This document shows, in pieces, positions 50,290 to 59,521 of a DNA stretch of 64,000 nucleotides. The notes under the pieces are model-generated. The model was not told the DNA's origin. It searched no databases and worked only from the letters and a program-made list of their open reading frames with translations. Within the stretch, counting starts at the first letter, position 1. Each line of letters starts with the position of its first letter. The stretch lies in contig DAOTUU010000021.1 of the NCBI GenBank assembly GCA_034436555.1, forward strand, positions 60,350 to 124,349, read 5' to 3'. This stretch comes from JAFMJV01 sp034436555 (GTDB taxonomy: Bacteria > Chloroflexota > Limnocylindria > Limnocylindrales > CSP1-4). Made by a program: the position numbers and the translations under genes.

Positions 50290-51921
50290 ATGCATCCACC
50301 CCGCTTCTCGTGGTCCTCGATCAGGCGCGCCGCCGGGCGCATCGCCGCCGGGCGCATCGCCGCCGGACTGCTGGCCGCGATGCTCATCGGATCCGCGCTC
50401 GGCGTGACGCCGGTCGCGGCGCGCGACCCGTGGACGCCGCGGGGCCCCGCGGCGAGCGACCGGGAGCGCCATGATCCCGCGCCGCGCGGCTTCCGGGATG
50501 CCCGCAGACCGGTGATCGTGCCGCCCAACGGCCCGCTGCGGCCGGCCACCACGGACCGCACGAACATCGTCGTCCTGATGGTGGATGACATCCCCGAGAT
50601 GGATGAGCGGCTGTGGCAGCGCCTGCCCACGATCCGGCGCCTGTTCCTCCAGGGTGGCCTCCGGTTCACGAACTTCCACGGCAACGATCCACTGTGCTGC
50701 CCCGGACGCGTGAACTTCCTGACCGGCCTCACCACGGACCACCATGGCGTGTGGACGAACGACGTCAGGCTGTTCGACCCGCGGGTCACGGTCGCCACAG
50801 AGCTGAAAGCCAGCGGGTACTACACCGTCCTCGCCGGCAAATACCTCAACGGACCGGGCACGGTCCGGCGGCCGCGCGGCTGGTCGCGCGCGGCGATCAC
50901 CAAGAACGCCTACTACCGCTACACCGAGTACGTCGACGGGCGCGTCGTGTACCACGGCCAGGATGCCGCGGACTACCAGCCGGACGTCGCGTTCAATCGC
51001 GCGATGCAGTTCCTGCGGGATGCGCCACCGGACCAGCCCATCTTCGCGTGGATCACGCCGTTCACGGTGCACGCCGGCTGGGACCCCTATACACCGACCG
51101 GGACTCGCTGGTCGCCGGTCGTGCCGCTCCGCTTTCAGGGCGACCGGCGCTGTGCCGGACTGGGGAACTGGTGGACGCCCGCCCACGCGGACGACAATGC
51201 CGACCGCCCGAGGTACCAGCGTGGCTGGAACGAGGCGCGCGGCGGCTATCCCCTGGAGCGCGCCTGCGAGTCGCTGCTCGCCGTGGACCACGGCCTGGCG
51301 CGGGTGACCAGGGAGCTGAAGGCGCAGGGTCGACTGGACGACACCCTGCTGATCCTGACCGCGGACAACGGCATGGGCTGGGGCGCGCACGGAAAGCGCG
51401 GCAAGACGGTGTCCTTCGCCACGCAGATCCCCCTGTACGTCCGCTGGCCGGCCGGACGGGGCACCTCGCCGGCCACCGATCCGAGCTTCCTCTCGAACGT
51501 CGACCTGGCACCCACCCTGTGCGCGGTCGGCGGCTGCGCCATGGGTCCCTATCCAGACGGCCTGACCGGTCCGGATGGGACCAGCTTCCTGGGGGTGATC
51601 ACCGGCGACGGGCCGCCCGTGGTGCGCGAGGCGCTCTACCAGGAGCACCTGGCCGGGCCGCTCTGGCGCTCCGTCCTGACCACCCCCCGGTCGCCATTGG
51701 GGCGCTGGCACTACACGGAGTACTCCACCTGGGAGAAGGAGCTCTACGACGCGTCCGGGGGACCGTGCTGGACGTGGCAGACGGGTGACCCGGGCGACCC
51801 GTGCGAGCTGACCAACCTCGCGGGTCGGCCGGAGACCGCCAGGGTGCAGGCAGCGCTCCACGACCTGCTCGCCGCGGCGGTCGCATCGGGCGGGGCGGAT
51901 CGTCGCTTCTCGGGCCACTGA
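50290..51921 (+). CDS. Secreted sulfatase (alkaline-phosphatase superfamily)
   Basis: A 543-aa exported sulfatase. A signal peptide (about residues 18-40, ending PVAA) contains a small RIAAG duplication. NIVVLMVDDIPEMD gives the first metal-binding Asp pair. LCCPGRVNFLTGL (about 135) contains the CxPxR formylglycine motif, so a formylglycine-generating enzyme is needed for activity. AGKYLNG and LTADNGMGWGAHGKRGKT are the later active-site blocks. Substrate unknown. It is not adjacent to the sulfotransferases (38 kb away). Confidence 0.9.
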   Translation: MHPPRFSWSSIRRAAGRIAAGRIAAGLLAAMLIGSALGVTPVAARDPWTPRGPAASDRERHDPAPRGFRDARRPVIVPPNGPLRPATTDRTNIVVLMVDDIPEMDERLWQRLPTIRRLFLQGGLRFTNFHGNDPLCCPGRVNFLTGLTTDHHGVWTNDVRLFDPRVTVATELKASGYYTVLAGKYLNGPGTVRRPRGWSRAAITKNAYYRYTEYVDGRVVYHGQDAADYQPDVAFNRAMQFLRDAPPDQPIFAWITPFTVHAGWDPYTPTGTRWSPVVPLRFQGDRRCAGLGNWWTPAHADDNADRPRYQRGWNEARGGYPLERACESLLAVDHGLARVTRELKAQGRLDDTLLILTADNGMGWGAHGKRGKTVSFATQIPLYVRWPAGRGTSPATDPSFLSNVDLAPTLCAVGGCAMGPYPDGLTGPDGTSFLGVITGDGPPVVREALYQEHLAGPLWRSVLTTPRSPLGRWHYTEYSTWEKELYDASGGPCWTWQTGDPGDPCELTNLAGRPETARVQAALHDLLAAAVASGGADRRFSGH

Positions 51922-51997
51922 TCCCCGACCGAGGCCCTGGGAGATAATCACACCCCAGACCCAATCCAGACCCACCCCGGACCGGAGCCGTGCGCGC

Positions 51998-53692
51998 GTG
52001 ACCCTCGAGACCCCCATCGCCCCGGAGCCCGGCGACTTCGTGCGCGAGATCGTCGCCGACGACCTGCGAGCCGGACGGATCACGTCGGTCGTGACCCGGT
52101 TCCCGCCGGAGCCCAACGGCTACCTCCACATCGGCCACGCCAAGTCGATCTGCCTCAACTTCGGCATCGCCAGGGAGTTCGGCGGCCGCTGCCACCTCCG
52201 CTTCGATGACACGAACCCGCTCAAGGAGGAGCAGGAGTACATCGACGCGATCGAGCGGGACGTCCGCTGGCTGGGCTTCGACTGGGGCGAGCATCGCTTC
52301 TTCGCGTCCGACTATTTCGAGCAGCTGTACGCCTGGGCGGTCCACCTCATCGAGGCGGGACTGGCATACGTCGACGACCTCACCGCGGACCAGGTGCGCG
52401 AGCTGCGCGGCACGCTCACCGAGCCGGGCACGCCCTCGCCCTGCCGAGGTCGCTCCGTGGCGGAGAACCTGGACCTGTTCGCGCGGATGCGCGCGGGCGA
52501 GTTCCCCGACGGGGCCCGCACGCTGCGCGCCCGGATCGACATGGCGTCGGGCAACATCAACATGCGCGACCCGGTGCTGTACCGGATCCTCCATGCCAGT
52601 CACCCGCGCACGGGAGACGCGTGGTGCATCTACCCCACGTATGACTTCGCCCACGGCCAGTCGGACGCCATCGAGCACATCACCCATTCCATCTGCACCC
52701 TGGAGTTCGCCGATCACCGTCCGCTGTACGACTGGCTGATCGAGCACCTGCCGGTCCCCGCACGGCCGCACCAGCACGAGTTCGCGCGGCTCAACCTGAC
52801 CTACACGGTGCTGTCCAAGCGGTTCCTGCTGCGCCTGGTCCAGGAGGGCCGGGTGCGCGGCTGGGACGATCCGCGGATGCCCACCATCAGCGGCATCCGG
52901 CGGCGAGGGTATCCCGCGGAGGGCGTGCGCCTGTTCGCCGCCACGATCGGCGTGGGCAGGGCGGAGGCGACCGTCGAGATCGGCCAGCTGGAGCACGCCA
53001 TCCGGACCGTCCTCAATCGGACGGCGCCGCGCCGGTTCGGTGTGCTGCGTCCGCTCAAGCTCGTCATCACCAACTATCCGGAAGGACAGGTGGAGCTGCT
53101 GGAGGCGGTCAACAACCCCGAGGACCCGTCCGCGGGGACCCGCCCGGTGCCCTTCGGCCGCGAGCTGTGGATCGAGCGGGAGGACTTCCTGGAGAATCCG
53201 CCCGCGAAGTTCTTTCGCCTGGCCCCCGGCCGCGAGGTTCGCCTCCGGAGCGCGTACTTCGTCACCTGCGACGAGGTGGTCAGGGACGCGGGCGGCGAGA
53301 TCGTGGAGGTGCGCTGCTCGTATGACCCCGCCACGCGCGGCGGGGACTCGCCGGACGGCCGTCGGCCCAAGGCCACGCTCCACTGGGTGTCCGCGACGCA
53401 TGCCGTCAGGGCGGAGGTGCGCCTCTATGGGGCGCTCTTCACGCGGGCCGACCCCGGCGCGGACGGCGACCTGCTGGGGGACCTGGATCCGGCATCCGAG
53501 GAGATCCTGACCGATTGCTGGGTGGAGCCGGGCCTGGCCGACGCGCCGGTGGGCGAGACCGTCCAGTTCGAGCGGCTGGGCTACTTCTGCGCCGACCCCG
53601 ATTCCCGTCCGGAGGCTCCGGTGTTCAACCGGACGCTCACGCTCAAGGACACCTGGGCGAAGCTCCAGGCCCAGGGTCGACACGACGGGTAG
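51998..53692 (+). CDS. glnS: Glutamine--tRNA ligase
   Basis: A 564-aa class I synthetase charging tRNA-Gln with glutamine. RFPPEPNGYLHIGHAKSI holds the HIGH motif, DDTNPLKEEQEYIDAI and the PTYDFAHGQSDAIE block are family-specific for GlnRS, and VLSKRF is the KMSKS equivalent (about residue 272). The C-terminal two-barrel anticodon-binding part is complete. The GTG at 51998 has GGAG upstream. A GATAAT -10-like box is at about 51941. No YqeY extension is seen. Confidence 0.97.
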   Translation: MTLETPIAPEPGDFVREIVADDLRAGRITSVVTRFPPEPNGYLHIGHAKSICLNFGIAREFGGRCHLRFDDTNPLKEEQEYIDAIERDVRWLGFDWGEHRFFASDYFEQLYAWAVHLIEAGLAYVDDLTADQVRELRGTLTEPGTPSPCRGRSVAENLDLFARMRAGEFPDGARTLRARIDMASGNINMRDPVLYRILHASHPRTGDAWCIYPTYDFAHGQSDAIEHITHSICTLEFADHRPLYDWLIEHLPVPARPHQHEFARLNLTYTVLSKRFLLRLVQEGRVRGWDDPRMPTISGIRRRGYPAEGVRLFAATIGVGRAEATVEIGQLEHAIRTVLNRTAPRRFGVLRPLKLVITNYPEGQVELLEAVNNPEDPSAGTRPVPFGRELWIEREDFLENPPAKFFRLAPGREVRLRSAYFVTCDEVVRDAGGEIVEVRCSYDPATRGGDSPDGRRPKATLHWVSATHAVRAEVRLYGALFTRADPGADGDLLGDLDPASEEILTDCWVEPGLADAPVGETVQFERLGYFCADPDSRPEAPVFNRTLTLKDTWAKLQAQGRHDG

Positions 53693-53706
53693 CCCGTCGA
53701 GGAATG

Positions 53707-53738
53707 CTGAGGGCCGGCCCTGACGGGCCGGCCCTCAG
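53707..53738. terminator. Bidirectional terminator hairpin after glnS
   Basis: A perfect 14-bp GC stem (53707-53720 with 53725-53738) and a TGAC loop lie between the convergent glnS and propeller-protein genes. There is no U tract on either side, but strength and position support termination for both. Confidence 0.8.
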
Positions 53739-53762
53739 CCATGTGCAGCGGGTCCGCGGACC

Positions 53763-54926
53763 CTACATCGCGGGTGCCCAGCTCACGATCGAGCCGCCAC
53801 CCGGCATCTGCGAACCGTTCGCGACGTAGACCGTGCCGTCCGCGCCGACCGCGACGCCGCCGGGCATCATCAGGCCGTCCGAGGCGACCACGCTGGCCGC
53901 CCCGCCTCCCGCGGGGATGCTCACGAGCGCACCCGTGACGTCACCGGAGAGCAGCCCGTTGTGGGCGATCTCCACGGCGTACAGCGTGCCGTCGGGACCG
54001 AACGCGAGATCCAGCACGTTCGTCAGGCCGGTGCCATAGGCGGTGGGCTCGCCGCCCGCCTCGATGCGCCAGATCGTGGAGCCGCCGACCGGGAAGGGGA
54101 ACCCGGTGAGCTGGCTGACGTAGATCGCCCCGTCGGGGCCCACGCTCGCGGAGGTGGGCACGGCCTGCATCGGCATCATCGCGGGCGATGCGTTCGGGTC
54201 CGGCGCGGGCGACGCGGTCGGGTCCGCCGGGGCCGGCACGAACTGCGCGTGGAGCAGGCCGGACAGCGTGATGGCGCCGTCCGCGCCCACCGTCAGCACG
54301 TCGTTGCCGCCCGCGTCCGCCACGAGATACGAGCCGTCCGCGGTGAGCGTGACGCCATACGGGTTGGAGTCCACCGACGAGCCGGGGTCCGCCGCGTCGG
54401 GGTTGTTGTCCGCCTCCCACTGGGCGAGGTCGGCGATCGGCGTGAGCGTGCCGTCAGCGGCCGCCGTCGCGAGGGTGCCCATGACCGGTCCGAGCGGGCC
54501 GCGGGCCGCGCGCACCTCCGGCCCGCCACCGCCCAGGTTCACGACCACCACGTACGAGCCGTCTGGCGCGATCGCGAAGTCCGAGACGCCCGCGATCTCC
54601 TGGCCCATCGCGATCGACGGCAGGCCGGAGACGACCGCCTCGAGCGCCCCGTCCTTGACCGCGCTGATGGCGCCGGTCATGCCCATGCAGGCCTTGGTGG
54701 GCCCCTCGGGTCCCTGCATGTCCGCGCACTGGTCGCCGCCGGACCCCTGCTCCAGGACATACAGCGTGCCATCGGCGCCGAAGGTGAGGGCGCGGGGTGC
54801 GTTGAGCCCCGCCACCACCGTGGTCCAGCCACCGGGCCCGGGGCTGGAATCCTGTGCCAGCGCGGGGGCGGCCATCGCCACGGCCATGCCGATCGTGAGC
54901 CCGAGGGCCCCGACCTTGCGGTTCAT
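53763..54926 (-). CDS. ScyD/ScyE-family secreted beta-propeller protein
   Basis: A 387-aa exported protein. The signal peptide MNRKVGALGLTIGMAVAMAA ends PALAQ. The mature part is a six-bladed-type propeller of GADGTLYVLEQG/GPDGAIYVSQL-like blades (about seven FGPDGTLY-type repeats). The blade pattern and WTTVVAGLNAPRALTFG start match the ScyD/ScyE family, named from scytonemin gene clusters but widespread. Function unknown. AGGAGGT sits 4-5 nt before ATG 54926. A linker of ASPAPDPNASPA type interrupts the propeller near residue 245. Confidence 0.85.
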   Translation of the reverse strand: MNRKVGALGLTIGMAVAMAAPALAQDSSPGPGGWTTVVAGLNAPRALTFGADGTLYVLEQGSGGDQCADMQGPEGPTKACMGMTGAISAVKDGALEAVVSGLPSIAMGQEIAGVSDFAIAPDGSYVVVVNLGGGGPEVRAARGPLGPVMGTLATAAADGTLTPIADLAQWEADNNPDAADPGSSVDSNPYGVTLTADGSYLVADAGGNDVLTVGADGAITLSGLLHAQFVPAPADPTASPAPDPNASPAMMPMQAVPTSASVGPDGAIYVSQLTGFPFPVGGSTIWRIEAGGEPTAYGTGLTNVLDLAFGPDGTLYAVEIAHNGLLSGDVTGALVSIPAGGGAASVVASDGLMMPGGVAVGADGTVYVANGSQMPGGGSIVSWAPAM

Positions 54927-55068
54927 GTGTACCTCCTGTCCCGGCATGGGGACCATCCGCGCGCGCGTGGCGCGCACAGACGCAGCGCGGCCGGGCGCGC
55001 GCCGCCATCCCCGATCGTGGCATCCGCGACGCCCTCCGCCATCGGACGAATGACGTAGACCGCCCGAT

Positions 55069-55767
55069 TCAGTCCGGACCCAGCAGCTCCCGGGCACGCC
55101 GCAGGACCGCCTCCACGCGCGCCTGGTCGACCCGGCCGGTGAACGTGTTCTGCTGGCTCGGGTGGTAGCAGCCGAGCAGCGTATACGGGCCCACCCTGGC
55201 CTCCGCGCCGTGCCCGAATCGGGGCCTCGGTCGAACGGCATGCCCGGAGGCGGCGAGCGCCCGGAGCGCCCCGTCCCAGCCCCACGCACCGAGGCACACG
55301 ACGACCCGCACCGATGACAGCAGCGCGAATTCGCGGACCAGGAACGGCAGGCACGCGTCGCGCTCTGCGGGCGTGGGCCGGTTGTCGGGCGGCGCGCAGC
55401 GATTGACGGCGGCGATGTACGCATCGCGCAGGACCAGGCCATCACCCGCCGACACGGACCGGGACGCGGGCGAGAACCCGGTCGCGTGCAGCGCCGGGAA
55501 CAGCAGCTCTCCGGACACACCGGGTCCGTCCCCCGTGAACATGCGACCGGTGCGGTTGCCGCCATGCGCCGCCGGTGCCAGGCCCACCAGCAGCACGCGC
55601 GCCCCTGGGTCGCCGAACCCCGGCACCGGGCGGCCCCAGTAGACTTCGTCGCGGAACCGCGCCACCCGGTCTCTGGCGACCCGCTCCCGCCAGGCGACCA
55701 GGCGGGGGCAGGCCCGGCAGGTGACGAGGTCGCCGACGAGGTCGCCGAGGCGATCGGGGTCCGTCAC
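55069..55767 (-). CDS. Uracil-DNA glycosylase, family 4/5 type (UdgB-like)
   Basis: A 232-aa DNA-repair enzyme that removes uracil (and, in family 5, other deaminated bases). Motif A reads LVGLAPAAHGGNRTGRMF, with Ala where family 4 has Glu, and motif B is HPSQQNTFTGR; both fit family 5. Four Cys (CRACPRL, CAPPD and a later Cys) suggest the usual Fe-S cluster. The GTG at 55767 overlaps the GH13 stop (GTGA); longer in-frame starts would lie inside that gene. Confidence 0.88.
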   Translation of the reverse strand: MTDPDRLGDLVGDLVTCRACPRLVAWRERVARDRVARFRDEVYWGRPVPGFGDPGARVLLVGLAPAAHGGNRTGRMFTGDGPGVSGELLFPALHATGFSPASRSVSAGDGLVLRDAYIAAVNRCAPPDNRPTPAERDACLPFLVREFALLSSVRVVVCLGAWGWDGALRALAASGHAVRPRPRFGHGAEARVGPYTLLGCYHPSQQNTFTGRVDQARVEAVLRRARELLGPD

Positions 55768-58700
55768 CCGGCCCGGTCGGGATCGGCCGCCGCGTCGTCC
55801 GCGGTGTCGGCCGACTCCGGTGCGTGGGAGGATGCGACGTCGGGCTGGTCCGCGGTGTCGGGCGCAGGCTCGGGCTCGGGCGCAGGCTCGGGCGCGGCGG
55901 CTCGCGCCCGACCGGACGCTACGCGGAATCCCACGCTCGCCACGCCCGCGCTCACCCGCTCCGCGGCGGCGTACGTGCCCCGGCGACCGGCCAGCAGGTC
56001 GCGGGCGGCGAGGGCGCGGGCCAGCTCCTCGAACGCGTCGCGGTCCACGTACTCCTGTCCCTGCCAGGCGTTCCAGCCCACGGCGTCGCGGACCGCAGGG
56101 TGTGCCACGAACGAGGCCTGGAGGCCATCCTCGCCGATCGCGTCCGCGGCGTCCGCGATGGCGCCCACGGGTGTCGCGAGGAGCGCGCGGACGAGCGACA
56201 CCACACGCCCCGCGACCGTGTCGTCCAGGCCCGTCTCCACGAGCGCTCGCGCGAGCGATCCCCCGGCGTGCCAGCCGTCGAAGATGCCGAGGGCATCCGC
56301 GGCGACACCGTCCGCGGCATCCTCGCCGAGGGCGCCGAGGGCGTCCGCGGCCATCCAGCCGACGATCGGCCCCCACGTCCGCCGCTCCAGGCCCAGGTGC
56401 GCCGAGAGCGCGACATGGTCCGGATCGCCGCCGCCCGCACGTGCGCCCCGCACCGATGACACGAGCACCCGCACATGCGCCTCCAGGCGCTCCGCGACCC
56501 GTGCCGCGAGATCCTCCGGCTCGGTCCGGACGCCCTCCTCGATGCCACCCGGGTGGCGCCCCTCGGCGACTCCCGCGAGCGCCACCGCGGTCTCCTCCAG
56601 CGCGGTCCGCGCCCCCTCGATGGCGACCGCGAGGAGGGTCGTGGCGCTCTCGTCGGTGCGCGCCAGGCCGCTGCCCGCGACCATCCGCAGCAGGTCCGAC
56701 GTGAACAGGCGGCCGGCGGCGTGCCGGAGCGGCTCCAGCAGCTGGTCGTGCAGCGCGCCCCGCAGGCTGGGCACCCCGGCCAGCCCGATCCGCCAGGCGA
56801 GCCGCGCCCAGTCGCGCGATACATCGTCGTGCACCAGCTCCGGATCGAGGAACACCAGGCACTGGTAGGCGTGGAGATCCAGCTCCAGGCCCCTGGAGGC
56901 CAGGTCGTGCGCGTTGCGCAGATGCTCGAGGCCGGTGCGGCGGTCCCGCAGGATGAGCCACGCGTCCGGGTCATCCGGGATGCCGAGACCGTCCGCCACA
57001 TCGGGGATGACCACCCGCCCCTCCGCCCACCGGTTGCGGTAGACCACCAGCGATCGCGCATCCCAGGCACGGTTCGTGTACGCGAACACGTCGTCATCGA
57101 TCGATCCGTCCGGTCGCCGGGCGTCCAGCAGCCGGAAGTGCTCCGCCCCCGCGAATCGCCAGCGCTCTCGGAACAGCGGGAACAGGTCGTGCTCGTGGCG
57201 CGCGATCAGTCCCTCGTTCGGGCGCTCGTCCAAGCGCGCCCGTCGGAACTCCATGCCGTACTTCTCGCTGAACCCCTCCACCTGTCCGTGACCCACCATG
57301 GGCAGACCGGGCATCGTGGCCATCAGCGTGGCGATCCCGAAGTACTTGTCGCCGTCCCCGAACTGGTCGAGGGCGGTCTTCTCGTCGGGGTTGTTCATGA
57401 AGTTGACGTAGCGGCCCAGGATCCGGGCGTCGAACGCGACGGTCTCGCGGATCACCCCCCGGTACTCCGCGTTGTGCTCATCGCGCAGCATGTGCATGAA
57501 CGCGCTGTTGTAGACCCGGTGCATGCCCAGGGTGCGCACGAAGTACCCCTCGAGCATCCAGAACGCCTCCGCCAGGAGGAGCGTGTCGGGCACCTCCGCG
57601 GCGACGCGGTCCACGACCTCGCGCCAGAACTCGGCGGGCATCGCGGCATCGAACGCCTCCTGGGTCAGGGCCGCCTCCGCGCGGGACGGGATGCCGCCCG
57701 CCGTCCCGGGCAGCGGGAACCACAGCCGCTGGACGTGTCGCTTCGCGAGCACCATCGCCGCGTCGAACCGGATGACCGGGAAGCGCCGGGCCACCGCCAG
57801 GATCGTCCCGATGATCGCCTCGCGGGCCTCCGCGTTCAGGTAGTCCAGCTGTGCCGTGTCATTCCAGGGGAAGCTGGTGCCGTCGTTGCCGTGGTACAGG
57901 TAGCGCACCTGGCCGCTCCAGCGATCCTCGCGCTTGAACACCACCGCGGCATCCGAGGCGTCGTAGTAGTGGTCCTCCAGCCAGATGCCCACGCGCTCGT
58001 CGTTGGACAGGTTGGGACCGCCGAAGGAGTAGGCGGGATAGGGCGTGTCGTCGCGGCCCAGGAACCACTCGGGGTGCTCCATCACCCACTTCGAGTCGAG
58101 GCCCATGTGGTTGGGCACCATGTCGCTCGCCAGGCGGATGCCGCGCTGCCACGCCCGATCGCGCAGCTGCTGCCAGGCGGCCTCGCCACCCAGGTCGTCG
58201 GCGATGCGGTAGTCATACAGCGAGTAGGCGGAGGCGACGGCATCCGGATTGCCGCGCAGCTGCTTGATGCGCTGCGACGCGTGGGAGCGCTCCCACAGGC
58301 CGATGAGCCAGAGCCCGGTGAATCCCCGGTCGCGCAGTCGGTCGAGCTCCTCGTCGGGAATCCCGTCCAGCGTCCGGATGGGCCGCCCATATGCCCGAGA
58401 CAGCTGGTCCAGCCAGACATAGGTGGACTTGGCCATGAGCACCAGGTTGGGCATCCAGTCCCGATCTGGGCTGAAGGCCTCGACCTCCTGCGCCAGCGTC
58501 CCGAACCCTGCGCTCGGGCCACCGCCCGGGCCCGCCCCGGCGGAGAAGTCGGGGGCTCCCATGCCCACCCGGCCCAGCGCCGCCTCCTCGTCCGCGAGAA
58601 TCCCCAGCTCGATCGTGATGCGGTCCAGCAGCGCGGGGTCCAGCCAGCCCGACCAGTGCTCCCGGATGAAGCGCAGCTGGCCCGCCAGCGAGTGCGGGGC

Positions 58701-59330
58701 GGCGCGGCCCGGCGCCAGGAGGCGCTCCACGAGATCGGAGTCCTGCCCGGGACCGCGATCCTCGCGGGCCGCGAGCACGCGGCGGAGCGCGTCCACCACG
58801 ACCGGGTAGTCGCCGTCCGCTGCGAGCGGGGCGTCACCGACCAGGTCGTCGTACACCAGGAACGCCGGATTCTGGTTCTCGACCCACAGCAGCAGCAGCT
58901 CTTCCAGCGCCTCCTCGCGACCGGTGACGCCGTGCGACTGCGAGGCGAGCCGATCCGACGGCGTGCGCTCGCCGCGATAGACGTCGGTGGCCGGGAAGCA
59001 GGACTCGAGACCCGTCAGCGCCCGGTCCAGGCGACCGTCGGGCAGCTGCGCCTGGAGCTCTCCCAGGGCGACCGCCAGCGGGCCGCCTCCCAGGGTCCCG
59101 GTCCGCGCCCGGCCGATGGCCAGGTGGAACAGCTCGTGGATGAGCCCCATGGCACCCAGATCGCTGGCCAGCACCGTCCTCGCGGGCCGCTCCGTGCCGG
59201 ATTCGGCGAGCCGCTGCGCGAACCGACGCGCCGCCGCGGGGTCGGCGGTGATCGCGTCACCGCGCGTCGAGAACAGGGCCGCGTCGAAGGCGTGGCGATC
59301 ACGGGCGACACGAGAGACTCGGAACTCCAT
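55764..59330 (-). CDS. Large GH13 alpha-amylase-family glycosidase
   Basis: A 1,188-aa protein. Residues about 1-340 are a helical N-terminal domain. The GH13 barrel (about 345-800) carries SDMVPNHMG, the nucleophile in VIRFDAAMVLAKRH (about 523), the acid/base in LLLAEAFWMLEG (about 583) and FMNNPDEKTA with the third Asp (about 646). A long C-terminal region (about 850-1188) is Ala-rich helical. No signal peptide, so probably cytoplasmic glycogen or trehalose-type metabolism; the exact reaction is open. ATG 59330 has a TATCGT box 9 nt upstream and no Shine-Dalgarno. Translationally coupled to the UDG gene. Confidence 0.88.
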   Translation of the reverse strand: MEFRVSRVARDRHAFDAALFSTRGDAITADPAAARRFAQRLAESGTERPARTVLASDLGAMGLIHELFHLAIGRARTGTLGGGPLAVALGELQAQLPDGRLDRALTGLESCFPATDVYRGERTPSDRLASQSHGVTGREEALEELLLLWVENQNPAFLVYDDLVGDAPLAADGDYPVVVDALRRVLAAREDRGPGQDSDLVERLLAPGRAAPHSLAGQLRFIREHWSGWLDPALLDRITIELGILADEEAALGRVGMGAPDFSAGAGPGGGPSAGFGTLAQEVEAFSPDRDWMPNLVLMAKSTYVWLDQLSRAYGRPIRTLDGIPDEELDRLRDRGFTGLWLIGLWERSHASQRIKQLRGNPDAVASAYSLYDYRIADDLGGEAAWQQLRDRAWQRGIRLASDMVPNHMGLDSKWVMEHPEWFLGRDDTPYPAYSFGGPNLSNDERVGIWLEDHYYDASDAAVVFKREDRWSGQVRYLYHGNDGTSFPWNDTAQLDYLNAEAREAIIGTILAVARRFPVIRFDAAMVLAKRHVQRLWFPLPGTAGGIPSRAEAALTQEAFDAAMPAEFWREVVDRVAAEVPDTLLLAEAFWMLEGYFVRTLGMHRVYNSAFMHMLRDEHNAEYRGVIRETVAFDARILGRYVNFMNNPDEKTALDQFGDGDKYFGIATLMATMPGLPMVGHGQVEGFSEKYGMEFRRARLDERPNEGLIARHEHDLFPLFRERWRFAGAEHFRLLDARRPDGSIDDDVFAYTNRAWDARSLVVYRNRWAEGRVVIPDVADGLGIPDDPDAWLILRDRRTGLEHLRNAHDLASRGLELDLHAYQCLVFLDPELVHDDVSRDWARLAWRIGLAGVPSLRGALHDQLLEPLRHAAGRLFTSDLLRMVAGSGLARTDESATTLLAVAIEGARTALEETAVALAGVAEGRHPGGIEEGVRTEPEDLAARVAERLEAHVRVLVSSVRGARAGGGDPDHVALSAHLGLERRTWGPIVGWMAADALGALGEDAADGVAADALGIFDGWHAGGSLARALVETGLDDTVAGRVVSLVRALLATPVGAIADAADAIGEDGLQASFVAHPAVRDAVGWNAWQGQEYVDRDAFEELARALAARDLLAGRRGTYAAAERVSAGVASVGFRVASGRARAAAPEPAPEPEPAPDTADQPDVASSHAPESADTADDAAADPDRAG

Positions 59331-59521
59331 CGTGCGGCCACGATAGCAGCGCGTCGGGTCATCGTGGCCAGCGGGCACGCCCTCACCCTTGCCCGACCCA
59401 CCGCCGGGGCGCACACTCCGCTGGGCGGACACCGGGTTCACTTGAGCGAGGCATGAGGGACATCGCGCGTCGCGTGTCCCTGCGGACCGGTCATCTCCGT
59501 CCGGCAATGGAAGGGGGTCCC

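Noticed and set aside
55768..56961. N-terminal extension of the uracil-DNA glycosylase
   Set aside because: The extension lies in another frame of the GH13 gene and is low-complexity. The GTGA overlap at 55767 gives a normal family length.
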